64,000 bases of DNA from Candidatus Binatia bacterium (GTDB lineage Bacteria; Vulcanimicrobiota; Vulcanimicrobiia; Vulcanimicrobiales; Vulcanimicrobiaceae), in NCBI GenBank assembly GCA_035544215.1, contig DATKHY010000007.1:1240001-1304000 (forward strand), read 5' to 3'. A program made the translations under genes and the position numbers. The notes beneath the pieces were generated by a model. The model ran no database searches. It had not been told where the DNA came from and saw only the letters and a list, made by a program, of their open reading frames with translations. The first letter of the stretch is position 1, and each line of letters begins with the position of its first letter. Below, in pieces: positions 60,590 to 64,000 of the stretch.

Positions 60590-61437
60590 GCCAGAATGCT
60601 TTCCCGCTCGGCGGCGAGCTCGCGCAGCGCTTCGTCGGCTTGTTGCGCGTTCGGCGGCTTCCCGTGCCACGTGTAGTCGCCTTCCATGAAGGATACGCCC
60701 TTACCGGGGACGGTGCGCGCGACGATCACCTGCGGCCGGCCCACGCATTGCGTCGCGCGCCGCGCGGTCTCGATGAACGCTGCAATGTCGTTGCCGTCGC
60801 ACTCGAGCACTTCCCAGTTGAAGGCGCGATATTTGTCGATCAGCGGTTCCAGCGGCATGACATCTTCCGTGCTGCCGTCGATCTGAATGAAATTGCGATC
60901 GACGATCGCCGTGAGATTGTCGAGCTTGAACTTTGCTCCGGTCAACACGGCTTCCCAATGCAGCCCGCATTGATGTTCGGCGTCGGAGGTGACCACCCAC
61001 ACGCGGAAGCCCTTGCCGTCCATCCTGGCGCCCAGCGCCATGCCGACGCCCTGCGCGAGGCCTTCGCCCAGCGGGCCGGACGTCGTCTCGACCGCGGGAA
61101 GACTGACGCGCTCGGGGTGCCCTTGAAGCCGGGAGCCAAACTTGCGCAGCGTGAGCAGTTCGTCGACTGGGAAGTATCCGAAGTTAGCCATCGCCGAGTA
61201 GCGAACGGGCGCGATGTGACCGCACGACAGCAACAGCCGATCGCGGTCGGGCCAGTCGGGGCGGGCCGGATCGTGGCGCATCAAGTAGCCGTAAAGCGCC
61301 GTGAACACGTCCGACATGTCCAACGGTCCGGCGGAGTGACCCGAGCCGGCGGCCAGCAGCGAACGAATGATGCCCTGCCGCACGTCGTTCGCCTTTAGTC
61401 GCAGCTCCTTAAGGGTCTCCGGGGTGAGCGTTTGCAT
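60577..61437 (-). CDS. Transketolase, N-terminal subunit
   Basis: 286 residues forming the thiamine-diphosphate-binding half. The PP domain has SGHSAGPLDMSDVFTALYG, SCGHIAPVRY, GPLGEGLAQGVGMALGA and, for the metal site, VVTSDAEHQCGLHWEA with DRNFIQIDG. The GDG metal motif appears in altered form (SDAEHQCG). It forms an alpha2-beta2 enzyme with the adjacent C-terminal subunit. The ATG at 61437 gives the normal length of split subunits. Divergent from pnp. Confidence 0.94.
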   Translation of the reverse strand: MQTLTPETLKELRLKANDVRQGIIRSLLAAGSGHSAGPLDMSDVFTALYGYLMRHDPARPDWPDRDRLLLSCGHIAPVRYSAMANFGYFPVDELLTLRKFGSRLQGHPERVSLPAVETTSGPLGEGLAQGVGMALGARMDGKGFRVWVVTSDAEHQCGLHWEAVLTGAKFKLDNLTAIVDRNFIQIDGSTEDVMPLEPLIDKYRAFNWEVLECDGNDIAAFIETARRATQCVGRPQVIVARTVPGKGVSFMEGDYTWHGKPPNAQQADEALRELAAERESILACAP

Positions 61438-61598
61438 GGAAGCCGATATTACCGCCGGATTGCTCGGGAACCTCGGAGCCTGCGGAGCCATGCGACGTTT
61501 GTAGCCGCGCGGGCGCGGGCAGCAGGTCGCGCCGCAAATTCTCCCGAAGCTCGAGCGCCTCAAATAAGAATAATAGAATTAAAAAATTAGGAGTTAAT

Positions 61599-63848
61599 GT
61601 GCCCGAATCCGTAAGTTTAACGGTCGGCGGGCGCACGATGGTCATCGAAACCGGCGAACTCGCGAAGCAAGCAAACGGCTCCGCTGTGGTTCGTTATGGC
61701 GATCAAAACGTCGTGCTGTGCGCCGTCACCGCATCCGAAAAGCCTCGCGAAGGCATCGACTTTTTCCCGCTGACCTGCGATTTCGAAGAGAAGATGTACG
61801 CCGCAGGCAAGATCCCCGGCGGTTACATCAAGCGCGAAGGCCGGCCTTCCGAGCACGCGGTGATCAGCTCGCGTCAAATCGATCGCCCGATTCGTCCGCT
61901 CTTTCCCGACGGGTTTCGCAACGACGTTCAGATCGTCGCGACGACGCTCTCGGTCGATCCCGAGCTCGACGCCGACGTGCTGGGCGTCTGCGCCGCCGGC
62001 GCCGCGCTCGCGCTGAGCGACATTCCTTTCGATCAGACCGTTGCGGCAGTACGCGTCGGCCGCGACGAGAGCGGACAATACCTCTGCAACCCGACGCTGC
62101 CGCAGTACGCAACCGGCGGCATGGACATCGTGATCGCGGGAACGGCCGACGCCGTGATGATGGTCGAGGGCGGCGGGAGCGAAATTGATGAGCAGGATTT
62201 TCTCGGCGCCGTCGAATTCGCGCACGCCGAGATCCGGAAGATCATCGCGGCGATTGACGAGTTGGCGAAAAAGGCCGGCAAGCCGAAGCGCGAGTATCCC
62301 GTTTTGAAGGTTGATAGCGATCTCGAGCGCTGGGTGCGCAAGAACTTCGCCAAAGACGTCGCCAAGGCGATGCGCGTCGTTGACAAACAAAAGCGCGAGG
62401 AGGCCTTCGCGGAGCTGAGCGTCGACACGGCGCTGGCGCGCTGCGGAAAGAAGGACGACGCCGTCAAGGTGCTGCTCGAGTCTCCCAGCACGGCCAAGGA
62501 GTTCTACAAGGTCATCAAGGCCATGGAGGAAGACGAGCTTCGCACGATGGTCGTGGATGAGAAGATCCGTCCCGACGGCCGCAAGCCGGACGAGGTTCGC
62601 CCGATCTGGTGCAAGGTGCACTTCGTACCGCGCGTGCACGGCTCGGGCATCTTCACCCGCGGTCAGACGCAGGTCTTCACTGCGGCGACCCTGGGTTCGA
62701 CCAGCGACGCGCAGCGGCTCGACGGAATCGTCGCGCTGGAAAACAAGCGCTACATGCACTTCTATAATTTTCCGCCGTACTCGGTCGGCGAGACGCGGCC
62801 CATGCGCGGTCCCGGGCGGCGCGAGATCGGCCACGGCCACCTCGCGGAGCGCGCCCTAGAGCCCGTGCTGCCTCCGAAGGACGAGTTTCCGTACACGCTG
62901 CGCCTGATCAGCGAGGTGCTCGAATCCAACGGCTCATCCTCGATGGCTTCGGTGTGTGGTTCGACGCTGGCGCTCATGGACGCCGGCGTGCCGATTCGCG
63001 AGCACGTCGCCGGCGTCGCGATGGGGCTCATCCTCAAGGGCGACAAGTATGCGATCCTGACCGACATTCAGGGGCTGGAGGACGCGCTCGGAGAGATGGA
63101 CTTCAAAGTCGCCGGCACCCGCAAGGGCATCACGGCGATCCAGATGGACATCAAGGTCCAGGGCGTCACGATCGAGATCATGCGCGAGGCGATGGAGCAG
63201 GCGCGCAAGTCGCGTTACGCCATCATCGACAAGCTCGCGGAGACCATCGCGAAGCCGCGCGCGGAGCTGTCGCAGTACGCGCCGCGGATGATCGTGATAA
63301 AGATCGACCCCGCCAAGATCAAGGATGTCATCGGCCCCGGTGGCAAGGTCATCAACAAGATCATCGCCGACACCGGCGTCGAGAAGATCGACATCGAGGA
63401 CGACGGGAGCGTGTTCATCACCTCGCTGGACGGCGCGTCGGGCGACAAGGCCAAGCAGATCGTAGAAAACCTCACGAAAGAGGTCCTCGTCGGCGAGACC
63501 TATCTCGGCACCGTCACGCGGATCATCACGATCGGCGCCTTCGTGCAGATCCTTCCCGGCAAGGAGGGGCTGGTGCACATCAGCCAGCTGGCGCCGACGC
63601 GCGTCGACAAGGTTGAAGACGTGGTCAAAGTCGGCGACGAGGTCATGGTCAAGGTCATGGAGATCGACGGTCAGGGACGCATCAACCTGTCGCGCAAGGC
63701 GCTGCTCGGCGGCGTCTCGGCCAACGGCGATTACGCGTCCCGCGGACCGCGCCCGTCGCGCGAGCCGCGTGACGCGAGCGCCGCTGCTGCACCCGGAGCA
63801 CCGCCCACGCGGCGACGCCGCCGCCCGCTCGGCCGCCACGACGACTAG
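61599..63848 (+). CDS. pnp: Polyribonucleotide nucleotidyltransferase
   Basis: A 749-residue phosphorolytic 3'-5' exoribonuclease of RNA decay. Two RNase PH domains are present (about 1-230 and 310-550, the second with FTRGQTQVFTAATLGS and MASVCGSTLALMDAG), separated by an alpha-helical domain. A KH domain (VIGPGGKVINKI, about 590) and an S1 domain (GTVTRIITIGAFVQILPGKEGLVHISQL, about 650, read as adjoining stretches) follow. The tail is Arg/Pro/Ala-rich. It starts at GTG 61599 with TTAGGAG eight bases upstream, in a markedly AT-rich patch (61561-61598) that should help initiation. Confidence 0.97.
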   Translation: MPESVSLTVGGRTMVIETGELAKQANGSAVVRYGDQNVVLCAVTASEKPREGIDFFPLTCDFEEKMYAAGKIPGGYIKREGRPSEHAVISSRQIDRPIRPLFPDGFRNDVQIVATTLSVDPELDADVLGVCAAGAALALSDIPFDQTVAAVRVGRDESGQYLCNPTLPQYATGGMDIVIAGTADAVMMVEGGGSEIDEQDFLGAVEFAHAEIRKIIAAIDELAKKAGKPKREYPVLKVDSDLERWVRKNFAKDVAKAMRVVDKQKREEAFAELSVDTALARCGKKDDAVKVLLESPSTAKEFYKVIKAMEEDELRTMVVDEKIRPDGRKPDEVRPIWCKVHFVPRVHGSGIFTRGQTQVFTAATLGSTSDAQRLDGIVALENKRYMHFYNFPPYSVGETRPMRGPGRREIGHGHLAERALEPVLPPKDEFPYTLRLISEVLESNGSSSMASVCGSTLALMDAGVPIREHVAGVAMGLILKGDKYAILTDIQGLEDALGEMDFKVAGTRKGITAIQMDIKVQGVTIEIMREAMEQARKSRYAIIDKLAETIAKPRAELSQYAPRMIVIKIDPAKIKDVIGPGGKVINKIIADTGVEKIDIEDDGSVFITSLDGASGDKAKQIVENLTKEVLVGETYLGTVTRIITIGAFVQILPGKEGLVHISQLAPTRVDKVEDVVKVGDEVMVKVMEIDGQGRINLSRKALLGGVSANGDYASRGPRPSREPRDASAAAAPGAPPTRRRRRPLGRHDD

Positions 63849-63857
63849 CGCGGCAAC

Positions 63858-64000
63858 TTAAAAACGTATTCCGGCGTCGACGAAGGTTCGATGCAGCCAA
63901 TCCTCGGCGCCGGCATACCAGCGCATCCGGCCCGCGATCGGCCCGGAGATGGAGCCGTCCGTGTGGTAGAACGGCGCACCTTCGAGCAGATCGCGCCGAT
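63858..64000 (-). CDS. C-terminal fragment of an unidentified, possibly outer-membrane protein
   Basis: Only the last 46 codons or so are inside the window. The visible end reads about AGAEDWLHRTFVDAGIRF and stops at 63858-63860. An aromatic-rich ending with a terminal Phe preceded by alternating hydrophobics (VDAGIRF) is typical of the last strand of outer-membrane beta-barrels (BamA recognition). That is a hint only. Convergent with pnp. Confidence 0.5.
   Translation of the reverse strand, partial: RRDLLEGAPFYHTDGSISGPIAGRMRWYAGAEDWLHRTFVDAGIRF

Noticed and set aside
1-64000. tRNA, rRNA or CRISPR arrays
   Set aside because: No cloverleaf-compatible segment, rRNA-like sequence or regularly spaced direct repeats were seen by eye; a tRNAscan-SE or Infernal run would be needed to exclude a tRNA fully.

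Overview
The window is 64 kb of GC-rich (roughly two-thirds G+C), gene-dense bacterial chromosome. Most neighbouring genes overlap by 1-4 bases (ATGA, GTGA, TTGA junctions). I see no rRNA, no convincing tRNA, no prophage, no transposase and no CRISPR array. The gene set (Tat, ResB/CcsA cytochrome c maturation, menaquinone-type methylase, Rieske/cytochrome b, a TonB-like protein, and a clipped gene at the right edge ending in the terminal Phe typical of outer-membrane barrels) fits an aerobic or facultative diderm. The unusual fusions and very high GC suggest a little-cultured phylum such as Eremiobacterota/Vulcanimicrobiota. That placement is inference from style, not from a marker search.

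Layout. 1-5.2 kb, minus strand: two tandem S10 carboxypeptidases, a PadR regulator, a long-chain acyl-CoA ligase and ComEA. 5.3-14.7 kb: leuS, an ATP-dependent DNA ligase, a sugar epimerase, comEC and an OPT transporter. 14.7-15.4 kb is the only long non-coding stretch. It holds a probable leader RNA with terminator for the OPT gene, three DnaA-box-like sites, a 46-aa secreted-peptide gene, and a hairpin-rich divergent spacer. 15.4-18.8 kb: nadA-nadB-nadC. 18.8-26.7 kb: mixed housekeeping genes (Xaa-Pro peptidase, glutaredoxin, rsmI, metG, tatD, a serine hydrolase, a PLD-like protein). 26.8-34.1 kb: a respiratory block (menG/ubiE, polyprenyl synthase, tatA, tatC, resB, ccsA, Rieske, and cytochrome b fused to cytochrome c). 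35.8-43.7 kb: a tetrapyrrole operon (siroheme dehydrogenase-HemC fusion, hemB, mobA-like, hemL, hemA, cobA-hemD fusion, DUF92). 43.7-48.8 kb: an MT-A70 methylase, a TonB-like protein, a hypothetical gene bracketed by inverted repeats, arginase, a beta-lactamase-fold protein and ilvE. 48.9-54.2 kb: an NAD-type formate dehydrogenase locus. 54.1-64 kb: an alpha/beta hydrolase, PolX, a degenerate ABC pair, a DJ-1-like protein, an SDR, rpsO, a split transketolase, pnp and a clipped gene.

The most notable system is the formate dehydrogenase. Its catalytic gene is interrupted by an in-frame UGA followed at the canonical distance by a bacterial SECIS hairpin with a GGUCU loop, so it encodes a selenoprotein. 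The iron-sulfur half that normally forms the N-terminus of the same polypeptide is instead a separate gene, placed downstream after a fused NuoE-NuoF-type diaphorase subunit. The downstream fdhD has no ordinary start codon: two copies of a dispersed 20-bp repeat sit where its start should be.

How the genes fit together: nadABC supply NAD for the diaphorase. The heme operon, ResB/CcsA and Tat supply and mature cytochrome b/c and Rieske. MobA-like and FdhD proteins could serve the molybdenum cofactor of the formate dehydrogenase.
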